Shown in pieces: positions 17,622-26,932 of a DNA stretch of 64,000 nt; within the stretch, counting starts at the first letter, position 1, and every line of letters begins with the position of its first letter. The notes beneath the pieces were generated by a model that ran no database searches, had not been told where the DNA came from, and worked only from the letters and a program-made list of their open reading frames with translations. The translations under genes were made by a program, and so were the position numbers. Origin of the DNA: CAVVDY01 sp963815775 (GTDB lineage: Bacteria; Acidobacteriota; Terriglobia; Terriglobales; Acidobacteriaceae). The stretch covers positions 434,001 to 498,000 of the forward strand of contig CAWFIB010000010.1 in assembly GCA_963815775.1 (NCBI GenBank), written 5' to 3'.

Positions 17622-18485
17622 TTATTGCTTAGGCGGCGTCTGGCTGGGCGCCGGCTGTTTTCCGTCCTTCTGCTGGCCTTTGGGGACCTCCTGCCCGTCG
17701 TAGGTGATCTTCACGTTCGAGCCGAAGCGTTTGTAGTCCTCATATTTCACGATCTGGCGCACGTGAATGTCCCCGGTGGAAAAATGCAGGACGTCGTCGA
17801 CTTTCGTGTACACCGGGAACCAGTATTTGTCGTCAATCTGCTGCCGCCAGGTAGTGAAGCTGGGAAAGAGGTTCTCCTGCCCGCCGCGCTTGTGAACACC
17901 AATGTCGGGCACGTTCTTGCCGTTGGTCTTGACGATCTGGAAGTCGTGGTCGTCGACCCAAATCCTTCCTTGGAAATATCTCTTGTTCTTTTCGATTTGC
18001 TTGGGGGCTACATCGAAGACGTAGGTCCCCAATTCGTCTTCGCGCTGCTTGCCGACATACAGAATGTTGTACTCCGGAATCTCATCGGTAGTGAGTACAA
18101 AAGGCATGCGGCGGCGAATGTCGTCGAAATCTTCCTTGGTCATCAGGATTCCGACCAGGGTGGACTCGGGCGCAAAGACGACGTGTTCAACGCGGTTGCC
18201 CTTGTCGTCAAACAGCACGTCTTCCACTTCGCGAAACTCGCCATTCACGGTGTCGCCATCGAGCGTCTGCACCAGCAGGTCCTGGCGATAGGTATATTGC
18301 TCCCGCGCTTCCTTGAACTGCTTTTCCTTAGCGGCGAAGCGCTGAATGATCTCGTCGACGCTGATGCCGGTCGGTTGCGACGGGTCCAGTTGTCCTTCAC
18401 CCCGCTGCGCCAGCAGTGGAACAGACAAAACGAAGATGGCGAATGCGATCTGGGCTACGCGGCGAGTGAAGAGCTTCGAATGCAT
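17622..18485 (-). CDS. Exported protein resembling outer-membrane lipoprotein-sorting proteins
   Basis: This 287-residue protein has a signal peptide (IAFAIFVLSVPLLAQ) and a soluble beta-rich domain. That domain recalls LolA/LolB-like sorting proteins (GTYVFDVAPKQ, RYFQGRIWVDDHDFQIVKTN, KYEDYKRFGSNVKITYDG). The start giving MHSKLFTRR is chosen because AGGA lies 6 bases upstream. A GTG 36 bases earlier has a poorly spaced site. The Lys/Gln/Pro-rich tail is low complexity. The exact function is not known; the LolA-like assignment is by general resemblance only. Confidence 0.6.
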   Translation of the reverse strand: MHSKLFTRRVAQIAFAIFVLSVPLLAQRGEGQLDPSQPTGISVDEIIQRFAAKEKQFKEAREQYTYRQDLLVQTLDGDTVNGEFREVEDVLFDDKGNRVEHVVFAPESTLVGILMTKEDFDDIRRRMPFVLTTDEIPEYNILYVGKQREDELGTYVFDVAPKQIEKNKRYFQGRIWVDDHDFQIVKTNGKNVPDIGVHKRGGQENLFPSFTTWRQQIDDKYWFPVYTKVDDVLHFSTGDIHVRQIVKYEDYKRFGSNVKITYDGQEVPKGQQKDGKQPAPSQTPPKQ

Positions 18486-18613
18486 CAGGTGTCCTGAAGG
18501 GATTTTAGCGGAAAGGCTCACTCCTGTTTAGACGAGCGCAGCAGACCAACGGTAGGAACACCGTAATTGGACAAGGGTTTCGGTGGAAGCAGCTGTTCTC
18601 CTTTCGGGAGCGT

Positions 18614-18925
18614 CTAGCTCGCCTCCAGCTTCTTCACGCGATCGCTCAACGCCTCCATTTCAGCGTCTATGGCACGCAGAGCGGCAGCGTGAGTCCGTTG
18701 GCGCATTTCGACAGGAGACGCCCATTTATGAAACTCGGTTAGCAAGGCAGTTTCTATCTTTTCCATTCGCGCTGCCATGCGCTCTTCCGCTTCCGTCAGG
18801 CGCTCTTCGGTTTCCTTCACCCGAGCCGTCAGGCGCTCTTCGGTTTCTGTCAGGCGTGCTGCCATGCGCTCTCCGCCGGCCGCAATCTCCGACACAATCC
18901 ACTGCTTATCTTCCGGGGTAAGCAT
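18614..18925 (-). CDS. Short coiled-coil protein with internal repeats
   Basis: This 103-residue, highly charged protein is almost wholly coiled coil. It contains tandem copies of an 11-residue pattern (LTETEERLTAR, VKETEERLTEA, EERMAARMEKIE) and ends LSDRVKKLEAS. The DNA shows the same repeat as near-identical units around bases 18770-18860, so copy number could vary. The N-terminus (MLTPEDKQWIVSEIAAGGER) is a short non-repeat helix. Similar coiled-coil proteins are common and uncharacterised. It could be structural or a remnant of a larger gene. Confidence 0.6.
   Translation of the reverse strand: MLTPEDKQWIVSEIAAGGERMAARLTETEERLTARVKETEERLTEAEERMAARMEKIETALLTEFHKWASPVEMRQRTHAAALRAIDAEMEALSDRVKKLEAS
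18770..18868. repeat. Imperfect tandem repeat within the coiled-coil gene
   Basis: Units of the form GTCAGGCGCTCTTCGGTTTC recur about every 33 bases, with the first and last copies diverged. They encode the EERLT heptad blocks of the surrounding protein. Confidence 0.6.
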
Positions 18926-19028
18926 ATGAGGATTTTACTCCAAGCTCCTTGCAGCAGAGTTCATTTACACTATCTCGTTCGCAATAAAGCGAGCCTGTCC
19001 AGCATCCTGCGATGGCTCGCGGAGGCTT

Positions 19029-21146
19029 ATGCTTCGTCGCATCTTTGTAGCTCTCTTCCTGTTCTCTCTCTTGATCCCCGCTTTCGCGCAAAGCACGCAT
19101 CCTTTCACCTTCCAGACCATGATGCAGCTCAAGCGCATCGGGGAGCCGATGGTCTCGCCCGACGGCAAATGGGTTGCCTTCAGCGCGGTTGATGTCAACC
19201 TCGAAGCGAACACGCGCACGCCGCATCTGTGGGTAGTGCCGGTTGCCGGTAGCGAATCGCGCCGCCTCACACCTGCAACCGGCCCTGGCGAAGACCGCCC
19301 GCGCTTCTCCCCGGATGGCAAGAGCATCATCTTTGAGTCGTCCAAAGAAGGCGGTACACAGATCTGGATGCAAGACTTTGACTCTGCGAGCGAGTCGCTC
19401 ACCGGCGCCGCCCGCAAGGTGACGAACATCTCCACCGAGGCTTCTGGTGCTATCTGGTCGCCGGATGGCAAGCACATTCTCTTCGTCTCCGACGTTTATC
19501 CCGACTGCAAGGACGATGCCTGCAACAAGCAGCGCGACGAAGAGAAGGCCCAGTCGAAGGTCAAGGCGAAGCTGTTCACCACGCTCATGTTCCGGCACTG
19601 GAACCACTACTCCAACGGCAAAGTCAGCCACCTCTTCATTCAGTCGATCGACGGCGGCGCGGCGCTCGACCTCACGCCCGGCGATCATGAGGTGCCTCCG
19701 TTTTCGCTCGGCGGCCAGGACCAGTACGTCTTCTCGCCCGACGGAAAAGAAGTGGCCTATGCCTGCAATCTTGACAAGGTGCAGGCCACCAGCACCAACA
19801 CCGATGTTTTCGTGGTGCCGGCGACAGGCGGCGAGCCCAGGAAGCTCACGACGAATCCCGGCAGCGATAGCACCCCTATGTATTCGCCTGATGGCAAGTA
19901 CATCGCCTATCGTTCGCAATTCCGTGCTGGGTATGAGAGTGACCGTTTCCGCCTGATGCTGTATGAACGAGCAACCAGCAAGATCACCGACATGACGCCG
20001 AGCTTCGATCGCTGGGTCGATGCGGTGGTCTGGGCGCCCGATTCGAAGTCGATTTACTTCACGGCCAACAACGAAGGCGAGAATCCAATCTACGTCCTGA
20101 ACGTCGGGCAGACGAACCCGTGGCCGCAGGAACTGGTGGACGGCTACAACGACAGCCCCATGCCAACGCCCGACGGCAAGACACTCGTCTTCGACCAGAT
20201 GTCTGTCGCCGCGCCGAACGAAATCTACGCCGCACCGCTAGTTTATCCAGCGTGCAGAATGGCGGTCCCGCCAAATTCCTACAACGTCCCCGACTGCTTG
20301 TTGTCGAAGGCGAAGCCGCTGAGCAAATTGAACGACCCTGTACTCTCTCAGGTCGACATGCGCCCCATGGAGTCGTTCTGGTTCCAGGGCGCAGCCAAGG
20401 AGAAGGTGCAGGGCTTCATCATCCGGCCGCCGCAGTTCGAGCCAGGCAAGACTTATCCGCTGAAGTACGTCATTCACGGCGGTCCAGAGGGCGCTTGGGG
20501 CGACGACTGGTCGTATCGCTGGAATCCAGAATTATTCGCCGCGAACGGCTACGTTGTAGTGATGGTAAACTTCCACGGTTCAACTGGTTACGGACAGAAG
20601 TTCATTGATGCCATTAATGGTAACTGGGGCGGGGCGCCGTTTGACGATCTCATGATGGGCCTCGATTACGCCGAGAAAACCTACCCCTTCATCGAGAAGA
20701 ACCGCGAATGCGCGCTGGGGGCCAGCTACGGCGGCTACGCCATCAACTGGATCGAAGGCCACACCGACCGCTTCAAGTGCCTGGTATCGCACGACGGCAT
20801 GTTCAACACCGAATCGGCCTACGGCACCACGGAAGAGTTGTGGTTCAACGAATGGGAGTTCAAGGGCACTCCGTGGACGAACCGCGAGATGTACCGAAAG
20901 TGGTCGCCGCACCTGTTCGCAAAATACTTCAAGACTCCCATGCTGGTGGTGCACGGACAGCTTGACTATCGCCTTGATGTCTCGGAAGGCTTCCAGCTCT
21001 TCACCACCCTGCAGCGCCTGGGAATTCCGTCGGAGATGCTCTACTTCCCCGACGAAGGCCACTGGGTGCTGAAGCCGCAAAACTCCCAGCTCTGGTGGCA
21101 AACCGTGACCGACTGGGTGGACCGCTGGACGAAGACGAACCAGTAG
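19029..21146 (+). CDS. S9 family serine peptidase (acylaminoacyl-peptidase/DPP-like)
   Basis: This 705-residue exported peptidase has a signal peptide (LFLFSLLIPAFAQ). The beta-propeller (about 40-430) has recurring FSPDGK-type WD40-like/PD40 blades. The C-terminal alpha/beta-hydrolase domain carries the catalytic triad: Ser in GASYGGY, Asp in HGQLDYRLD and His in DEGHWV. The family cleaves oligopeptides or acylated N-termini. GGAGG sits close to the ATG. It is a single gene with no obvious operon. Confidence 0.92.
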   Translation: MLRRIFVALFLFSLLIPAFAQSTHPFTFQTMMQLKRIGEPMVSPDGKWVAFSAVDVNLEANTRTPHLWVVPVAGSESRRLTPATGPGEDRPRFSPDGKSIIFESSKEGGTQIWMQDFDSASESLTGAARKVTNISTEASGAIWSPDGKHILFVSDVYPDCKDDACNKQRDEEKAQSKVKAKLFTTLMFRHWNHYSNGKVSHLFIQSIDGGAALDLTPGDHEVPPFSLGGQDQYVFSPDGKEVAYACNLDKVQATSTNTDVFVVPATGGEPRKLTTNPGSDSTPMYSPDGKYIAYRSQFRAGYESDRFRLMLYERATSKITDMTPSFDRWVDAVVWAPDSKSIYFTANNEGENPIYVLNVGQTNPWPQELVDGYNDSPMPTPDGKTLVFDQMSVAAPNEIYAAPLVYPACRMAVPPNSYNVPDCLLSKAKPLSKLNDPVLSQVDMRPMESFWFQGAAKEKVQGFIIRPPQFEPGKTYPLKYVIHGGPEGAWGDDWSYRWNPELFAANGYVVVMVNFHGSTGYGQKFIDAINGNWGGAPFDDLMMGLDYAEKTYPFIEKNRECALGASYGGYAINWIEGHTDRFKCLVSHDGMFNTESAYGTTEELWFNEWEFKGTPWTNREMYRKWSPHLFAKYFKTPMLVVHGQLDYRLDVSEGFQLFTTLQRLGIPSEMLYFPDEGHWVLKPQNSQLWWQTVTDWVDRWTKTNQ

Positions 21147-21277
21147 CGCGCCGGCTGGGGAGCGCGGGTGCCACAACCCGCACTCGCGCTTTCCACCTTC
21201 CACTCATAACAACCGGAGGTGTGAGTAGCGCACCCTGCGACCTGAAAATCTTAGTTGCGCAACCTTCGACTCGCAGG

Positions 21278-21991
21278 TTAGTGCATCGCCGCTGGAGCCG
21301 GCGTCCCGTCGGACCATTTGGCAACCCAGACCATGAAAATAGTCGCCCGCTCTTCAGGGTCGTCCGCCGCAATAATCGGAGAGCCCGGCAGATTGGCTCC
21401 CCAGCTTTTCGCTGCATTGCCCGAAACAAAAAACATCAGATGTGGGTGCCAGTTCTTGCCCTGGTCGCCCAAGTACTGCTGCTTCGACAGCATGTAGCAC
21501 ATTGCTCCCGCCTCCAACGCCGGCAATTCCCTCTTATCCAGTGCCGACGCGATCGTCTCGACGATCTCTGTCTTGGATTTCCCTGCCAGCACCAGTTTGG
21601 TTTTCATCAGGAATATCGGCAAAAAGCTACTGGCGGCTGCCGGGTTGAAGCAAATGGGGCCGCGTACTTTGGGGTTCCAGAACTTCGGATCATCCGTGGC
21701 GGAGCCCCATGAACGTTCAACTATGCACAGAAAGCCGTTCGTGCCCTTCACCGCGGTGGTGTAGCCCTTCGGTCCAAGCACCATCACTTCGGCTTCGTCC
21801 GAGATGGATTTTGGTGCAGCACTACGAGCCAGGGCGATTTCAGAATTCTCGTCGGGCATCAGATACTGGTCGAGCGGAGCCATTGCGGGATAGGCTCCCC
21901 CGGGTTGCACTTGGGCCTGACAGGTTGCGCCGGATAAGGCAACCTGCGCAACGAACGCTAACGCGATCAGTTTGATGGGCTTTTTACGCAT
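21278..21991 (-). CDS. Secreted protein of unknown function
   Basis: This 237-residue protein starts at MRKKPIKLIALAF, with GGAG upstream and a clear signal peptide (ALAFVAQVALSGATCQAQ). The mature part has no motif I recognise. Recurrent features are EVMVLGPKGYTTAVKGTNGF, a CIVERSW segment and four cysteines that could pair. A Met-Ser-Lys-Gln stretch precedes HPHLMFFVSG near the C-terminus. Longer in-frame sequence upstream lacks a ribosome site and reads as non-coding. A periplasmic role is implied only by the signal peptide. Confidence 0.7.
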   Translation of the reverse strand: MRKKPIKLIALAFVAQVALSGATCQAQVQPGGAYPAMAPLDQYLMPDENSEIALARSAAPKSISDEAEVMVLGPKGYTTAVKGTNGFLCIVERSWGSATDDPKFWNPKVRGPICFNPAAASSFLPIFLMKTKLVLAGKSKTEIVETIASALDKRELPALEAGAMCYMLSKQQYLGDQGKNWHPHLMFFVSGNAAKSWGANLPGSPIIAADDPEERATIFMVWVAKWSDGTPAPAAMH

Positions 21992-22407
21992 GGCACTCTC
22001 CTTCGAGCAATCATCCGATGGGCAGTCCGCTTGCGCGTGATCTCCAGACAGATCTTCGTAACAGGCCTCCAAAAGGCAGCCACGGACCGCACGGCTTTCA
22101 TGGATTTTGTTTCTAGTCCGCACGCTCCTTGCCTAAACCCATTACTGCTCCTGTTTTGCTTGCACCCCCTAAATAAGACACGTTAGTTGTTGGTTTCCGC
22201 TAAGTCTGAATGCGGAATGAGCGGGTACTCGGCCGGTCATACCAGTCCATCTCCCAAAAACCGAATGTGGCTGTTGCGGGATATTCGGAATTGTGTAGGG
22301 CCCATCGGGTCCTTCTTAGGCCGTTCGCAACATTTCCCTGACCTTACTGCTATTAGCCAATTGGCTGATCAAGTGCTCCTGAAAGCCCTGAAAGTGAGGA
22401 GACCCCT
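21992..22407. other. Long divergent intergenic region
   Basis: This gap separates two divergently transcribed genes for secreted proteins and must hold both promoters. No convincing ORF is seen. The only ordered element noticed is a 12-base palindrome about 40 bases before the plus-strand gene (listed separately). Confidence 0.6.
22355..22366. promoter_or_regulatory. Palindrome upstream of a small secreted protein gene
   Basis: AGCCAATTGGCT is a perfect 12-base palindrome. The next flanking pair is a T:G mismatch, after which two further pairs match. It is placed 41 bases before the ATG of the gene at 22408 and could be an operator. This is a position-based inference. Confidence 0.3.
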
Positions 22408-22923
22408 ATGACAGACCACAAGTTTCCAGGCCTCTCCTTTGCAGCCATTATCGTGGCTGTGCTGCTGCTCACTATCGGAACAGGCGTTGCCGTGGCTCAG
22501 GTTGTTGCCTCGGCGACAGGGTCGGGTCAAATCCACGCCAACGGCGCATATCGCACCTTCACCTTCACCGCACAAACTGACAGCAACAACGTTACGACCG
22601 GTATGACACAAGGCTTTAATCGTAGTCTCCCCTTTGCCTGGGAGGGCAGCATCAACTGCCTTGACGTCGAGGGAAACATAGCTACGATGAGCGGCTTCGT
22701 AACCTATGCCAATCCGGACCCAGGCCCGGATGGAGAAACCGTTGGGACACCCCTTGTGTTTCAGGTAATCGATAACGGTGAAGGTCACAACAACCCGCCC
22801 GATCTGATTTCGCTCACGTTCTTCAACCCAAACGGGCCTCCGTTTCCGTGCCTCCAGTCGATCGACGGTATCTTTGCGAACATACCGATTGAGAACGGTA
22901 ACGTACAGGTGCATAAACAATAG
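22408..22923 (+). CDS. Small secreted protein of unknown function
   Basis: This 171-residue protein begins with a signal peptide (AAIIVAVLLLTIGTGVAVAQ), preceded by GAGGAG. The mature part is beta-rich, with ATGSGQIHANGAYRTFTFTA and a repeated Asn/Pro/Gly-rich pattern (NPDPGPDGETVG). It resembles small extracellular post-COAP-like domains found in secreted proteins, but that similarity is weak. The gene is followed by two hairpins that probably terminate its transcript. Confidence 0.72.
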   Translation: MTDHKFPGLSFAAIIVAVLLLTIGTGVAVAQVVASATGSGQIHANGAYRTFTFTAQTDSNNVTTGMTQGFNRSLPFAWEGSINCLDVEGNIATMSGFVTYANPDPGPDGETVGTPLVFQVIDNGEGHNNPPDLISLTFFNPNGPPFPCLQSIDGIFANIPIENGNVQVHKQ

Positions 22924-22991
22924 AGGGTCACCACCACGGTCGCGTGGTTGCATTTCAGAAGCAGCCATGCTCGCTTTGGGACGCCGCGGTG

Positions 22992-23023
22992 CCCACACAT
23001 TCGCCGTTTCGACGATGTGTGGG
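22992..23023. terminator. First of two related hairpins between convergent genes
   Basis: CCCACACAT and ATGTGTGGG form a perfect 9-base stem, and TCG/CGA can extend it. The hairpin is shared by two converging genes. There is no long T-run, so a bidirectional stem-loop or REP-like element is as likely as a classical terminator. Confidence 0.5.
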
Positions 23024-23048
23024 TGAAGCGGTGGATCACGCCGGCTGC

Positions 23049-23079
23049 CCCACACATTCATGATCTTCGAATGTGTGGG
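23049..23079. terminator. Second hairpin of the pair, 11-base stem
   Basis: CCCACACATTC and GAATGTGTGGG form a perfect 11-base stem around a 9-base loop. The arms repeat the sequence of the hairpin 26 bases upstream. It lies just after the 3' end of the minus-strand M13 peptidase gene and could end that transcript too. Confidence 0.55.
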
Positions 23080-23085
23080 ATAGCC

Positions 23086-25101
23086 CTACCACACCACGCA
23101 CTGCTTGTCGGCCGGGCGCACCATCGCCGAGCCGGCCTTGCACGAGAATGCCTTGGCGAACGGTGGGAAGTTCGACAACGGACCGATGACCCGGTACTTC
23201 GCTACAGGATGCGGGTCGCCCTGTATCATTTTGCGCTGTGCCTCGGGACGCGTCTCGTCCCCGCGGAATTGTCCCCAGGCGATAAAGAACTGCTGATCGG
23301 GAGTGAAGCCGTCGATGGTTGGCTGCGGCTTTGCCTGCTGGTCCTTTTGAAATGCGAGGTAAGAAATCTTCACGCCTGCCAGGTCGCCGATCGACTCGCC
23401 CAGCACCAGCTTCCCGTTGTGGTGGATGCCGGGTTCGATGTAGTAGCCGTCGAACTGATCGACCACGCACTGCGTTTTCGCCTGGAAGCGCTTCGAGTCT
23501 TCCGGCGTCCACCAGTTATTCAGGCGACCCTGAGCGTCGAACTGCGAACCCTCGTCGTCAAAGCCATGACTAATCTCGTGGCCGATGACTACGCCGATTG
23601 CGCCGTAGTTCACCGCATCGACATAGTTCAAGCTGAACGCAGGTGGCTGCAGAATTCCGGCGGGGAACACGATCTCATTCATGAGCGGGTTGTAGTAGGC
23701 GTCTGAGGTAGGCGGCGTCAAACCCCAACGGCTGCGATCGATTGGCTTGTCGATCTGCGACAAATCATCGGCCACGTTAAACTTGGCGGCGTTCACCACA
23801 TCATTGAAGAAGGAGTCGCGCGAGATGTTGACCTTGCTGAAGTCCCTCCACTTGTCGGGGTAGCCGATCTTCACGTTGAAGGTCGAAATCTTCTCCAGCG
23901 CGCGCTTTTTGGTCTCCGGCGTCATCCAGTCCAGCTTCTGCACCGTGTCGGTCATGGCCAGCAGGATGTTGTTCACCATCTCCTTCGCGCGGGCCTTGGC
24001 CTCAGGCGGGAAGTAGCGCTTCACGTACTCCTTGCCCAATGGGTCGCCCAGCAGGTTGTCGGCGGCTTCAGCACACTGCTTCCAGCGCGGCTTCAACTCC
24101 GCCCGTCCTTCCAGATCTTTCTGGAAAAATGCAAAATTCTCGTCGACGAACGGCTGTGACAGGTATGGCGCGGCCTCGTGCAGCAGGTGCCACGTCAGAT
24201 AGATCTTCCAATCGGCCAGCGACGAACCGGTGATTTGCCGGTCAAATTCTTGTAAGAACTCTGGTTCCTCGACGTTGAGCGGGTCGCGGGGAATCTTCGC
24301 AGAGTCGAAGTACGCGGCCCAGTCGAAATGAGGAGCGAGCTTCTGCATTTCTGCGAAGGTCATCTTGTGGTCGAGCTGCTGCGGATCACGCTTCGCCACA
24401 TTGTCGAGCGATGCTTTGGCGAGCGACGTTTCAAACTGGATGACTTTGTCGGCCGCTTTGGCCGAGTCAGCATCACTGTAGCCTGCCAGGCTAAACATCT
24501 TTGCCACATGCACCACGTATTTTTCGCGCGCATCCTTAAAGCGCTGCTCCGGCTTCAGGTAGTAATCGCGGTCAGGCAAACCGAGACCGCTGGCGCCGAT
24601 GTCCGCGATCACCATCGAGGGATTATGCGGGTCGGGGGTGGAGTTCAGAGCGAACGGAACATGGACCGACATACTCTGAAGCTCAATAATCATCTTCTGT
24701 ACGCCCGCACCATCGTGAATGGCATCGATCTGGCTAAGCAGAGGCTTCACAGGAGTCACACCGGCGGCATTGATCTTCGACATGTCCATGCACGCGCTAT
24801 AAAAATCGCCGGTTAACTGCTGCGATGAGCCCTTCGGCTGATTGTGCTTTGCCGACGCTTCTTCCAGAATTGTCTTGAGCTGTCCTTTATTAGCCTCGCC
24901 GGCGGCCCAGCGGCGGCTCCAGCGGTCCATGGTTGCGGGAATCGGATTTTGCGCCCGCCAGGTGCCGTTGGCGAACTGATAGAAATCGTTACAGGGATCG
25001 GCCTTACGGTCGAGATCGCCAACCTCGATGCCACGTTGGGCTTGCGCAAATGGTGGGACCGAAAGGAAGATGGAGCACAGCAAGAGTGAGATTGGTCGCA
25101 T
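23086..25101 (-). CDS. M13 family metallopeptidase (neprilysin/PepO-like)
   Basis: This 671-residue exported zinc endopeptidase has a signal peptide (LLLCSIFLSVPPFAQAQ) and the N-terminal signature DPCNDFYQFANGTW. The catalytic motif VIGHEISHGFDDEG supplies the two zinc His and the catalytic Glu. GESIGDLAG supplies the third ligand Glu. The C-terminal CVVW matches the conserved CxxW end of M13 enzymes. The start at MRPISLLL is chosen for signal-peptide fit; a start 27 bases upstream is possible. It probably degrades peptides in the periplasm. Confidence 0.93.
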   Translation of the reverse strand: MRPISLLLCSIFLSVPPFAQAQRGIEVGDLDRKADPCNDFYQFANGTWRAQNPIPATMDRWSRRWAAGEANKGQLKTILEEASAKHNQPKGSSQQLTGDFYSACMDMSKINAAGVTPVKPLLSQIDAIHDGAGVQKMIIELQSMSVHVPFALNSTPDPHNPSMVIADIGASGLGLPDRDYYLKPEQRFKDAREKYVVHVAKMFSLAGYSDADSAKAADKVIQFETSLAKASLDNVAKRDPQQLDHKMTFAEMQKLAPHFDWAAYFDSAKIPRDPLNVEEPEFLQEFDRQITGSSLADWKIYLTWHLLHEAAPYLSQPFVDENFAFFQKDLEGRAELKPRWKQCAEAADNLLGDPLGKEYVKRYFPPEAKARAKEMVNNILLAMTDTVQKLDWMTPETKKRALEKISTFNVKIGYPDKWRDFSKVNISRDSFFNDVVNAAKFNVADDLSQIDKPIDRSRWGLTPPTSDAYYNPLMNEIVFPAGILQPPAFSLNYVDAVNYGAIGVVIGHEISHGFDDEGSQFDAQGRLNNWWTPEDSKRFQAKTQCVVDQFDGYYIEPGIHHNGKLVLGESIGDLAGVKISYLAFQKDQQAKPQPTIDGFTPDQQFFIAWGQFRGDETRPEAQRKMIQGDPHPVAKYRVIGPLSNFPPFAKAFSCKAGSAMVRPADKQCVVW

Positions 25102-25196
25102 ACCGGAGCTCGCTTTCGAAGAGAACAAAGCAAGTAGTATGAGCGGAAGGTGCGGCGTACCGCAAACCCCCTGGTTTAAGAAGGAGGCAAACTGAG

Positions 25197-25742
25197 ATGA
25201 GTGACATTGGCGCGATGTATCTCGAAGAAGCCTTTCGCTCTCTGCGAGGGCACAAACGCCTGGCCGAAGGCGCCATGGCGCAACTCAGCGATGAGCAATT
25301 CTTTGCCGTTCCCAGCGAAGAGTCGAACAGCGTTGCCGTCATCGTGAAGCACATGACCGGCAACATGCGCTCGCGCTTCACGGACTTCCTCACGTCCGAC
25401 GGCGAAAAACCCGACCGCCACCGCGATCAGGAGTTTGTGGTCGAGAAAGCGAACAATCGCGCCGACCTCATGCGCGTCTGGGAGCAGAACTGGCAGCTTG
25501 TCTTCGACACCGTGAAGTCGCTGGGCCCCAACAATCTCACCAGCACGGTCACCATACGCGGCGAGCCGCACTCGGTTCTGCAGGCCATCCATCGCCAGGT
25601 ACTGCATTACGCTCAGCACTCTGGCCAGATCCTCTTTCTCGCCAAGCACTGGAAGGGCAAGGACTGGCAGACGCTGAGCGTCCCCCGCGGCCAGAGCGAG
25701 CAGTTCAACGCGAAGATGATGGCCGAGAGGAAGAAGACGTAA
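25197..25742 (+). CDS. DinB/DUF1572 family protein
   Basis: This 181-residue four-helix-bundle protein has the DUF1572 signature SNSVAVIVKHMTGNMRSRFTD. The His residues expected to bind a metal are in VKHM, QVLHYAQHSGQI and HRDQEF. AAGGAGG precedes the ATG. DinB-fold proteins include thiol-dependent transferases and hydrolases; the substrate is unknown. It is divergent from the M13 peptidase gene, with about 95 bases between. Confidence 0.88.
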   Translation: MSDIGAMYLEEAFRSLRGHKRLAEGAMAQLSDEQFFAVPSEESNSVAVIVKHMTGNMRSRFTDFLTSDGEKPDRHRDQEFVVEKANNRADLMRVWEQNWQLVFDTVKSLGPNNLTSTVTIRGEPHSVLQAIHRQVLHYAQHSGQILFLAKHWKGKDWQTLSVPRGQSEQFNAKMMAERKKT

Positions 25743-25843
25743 CTCCCCTCTCCGCGTGCTAGAATTGCCCGTTTGCCTGATACATCGGATTCATCTCGAA
25801 CTCCTCATCCGCCGCGCCCGGTCGCGGCCCGCGAGTCATTCTC

Positions 25844-26896
25844 ATGTCAAATACCATGCTTGCTGTCGTAAAGGCGGAGCCCGCGCCCGGCACAGAAATT
25901 CGTGAAGTTCCCCGCCCCGAATTTGGACCCAATGAAGTCCTCGTCAATGTCAAGGTCGCTTCGATCTGCGGCACCGACCTGCACATCTACAACTGGGACC
26001 AGTGGGCACAGCGTCGTATTCACCCGCCGCTCATCCCCGGCCACGAGTTTTGCGGCATCGTGGAAGCCGTGGGCAAAGAAGTCACCAGCGTAAAGGAAGG
26101 CGACTTCGTCTCTGCCGAGATGCACGTCGCTTGCGGCAAGTGTCTGCAATGCCGAATCGGGGAAGCTCACATCTGTCAGCACGTAAAGATCATTGGTGTC
26201 GACGCCAATGGCGCCTTCGCCGAGTACGTCGTTATCCCCGAGAGCAATATCTGGAAGCTCGACCCGTCCATTCCGCAGGAGTACGCATCGATTCTGGACC
26301 CGCTGGGTAATGCCGTACACACGGTTCTCGCCGGCGACATCGCCGCCAAAACCGTAGCCATCACGGGATGCGGGCCCATCGGCCTGTTCTCCATCGCCGT
26401 CGCCCGTGCTTGCGGAGCCACGCAGATCTTCGCGCTCGAGGTCAACCAGCATCGCCGCAAGATCGCCGAGCAGATGAAGGCCGACTTCGTGCTCGACCCC
26501 ACCAAGGACGATGTTTACAGCATCGTCATGGACCACACCGGCGGCACCGGTGTCGACGTCGTGCTTGAGATGGCAGGACGAACCGAAGCCATTCGCACCG
26601 GATTCAAGGTTCTGCGTCTCGGCGGACGCATGTCGTTGTTGGGTATCCCATCCAAGCCGGTCGAGCTGAACCTTGCCGAAGAGGTGATCTTCAAGGGCGC
26701 AACCGTACAGGGCATCAACGGACGCCGTATGTACCAGACCTGGTACCAGATGACCGCGCTGCTGAAGGCCAACATGCTCGACCTGCATCCGGTCATCACC
26801 GACCGCATCGCAATGAAGGACTTTGCCGCCGGTATGGAACGGCTCAAAACCGGCGAAGCCAGCAAAATCCTGATGTATCCCAATGGGACGCGATAA
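25844..26896 (+). CDS. tdh: L-threonine 3-dehydrogenase
   Basis: This 350-residue zinc-dependent MDR enzyme oxidises L-threonine to 2-amino-3-ketobutyrate with NAD. Catalytic zinc ligands Cys42 (SICGTDLHIYNWD) and His67-Glu68 (PGHEFCGIV) are present. The structural-zinc cysteines 97, 100, 103 and 111 are also there. The ICGTDLHIYNWDQWAQ stretch and the ending MERLKTGEASKILMYP are diagnostic for Tdh. No kbl (glycine C-acetyltransferase) gene is adjacent, so the second step of the pathway is encoded elsewhere. Confidence 0.94.
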   Translation: MSNTMLAVVKAEPAPGTEIREVPRPEFGPNEVLVNVKVASICGTDLHIYNWDQWAQRRIHPPLIPGHEFCGIVEAVGKEVTSVKEGDFVSAEMHVACGKCLQCRIGEAHICQHVKIIGVDANGAFAEYVVIPESNIWKLDPSIPQEYASILDPLGNAVHTVLAGDIAAKTVAITGCGPIGLFSIAVARACGATQIFALEVNQHRRKIAEQMKADFVLDPTKDDVYSIVMDHTGGTGVDVVLEMAGRTEAIRTGFKVLRLGGRMSLLGIPSKPVELNLAEEVIFKGATVQGINGRRMYQTWYQMTALLKANMLDLHPVITDRIAMKDFAAGMERLKTGEASKILMYPNGTR

Positions 26897-26932
26897 GCGC
26901 ACCAGAACAGCATTTCCGCTCAGGAGCCATCC

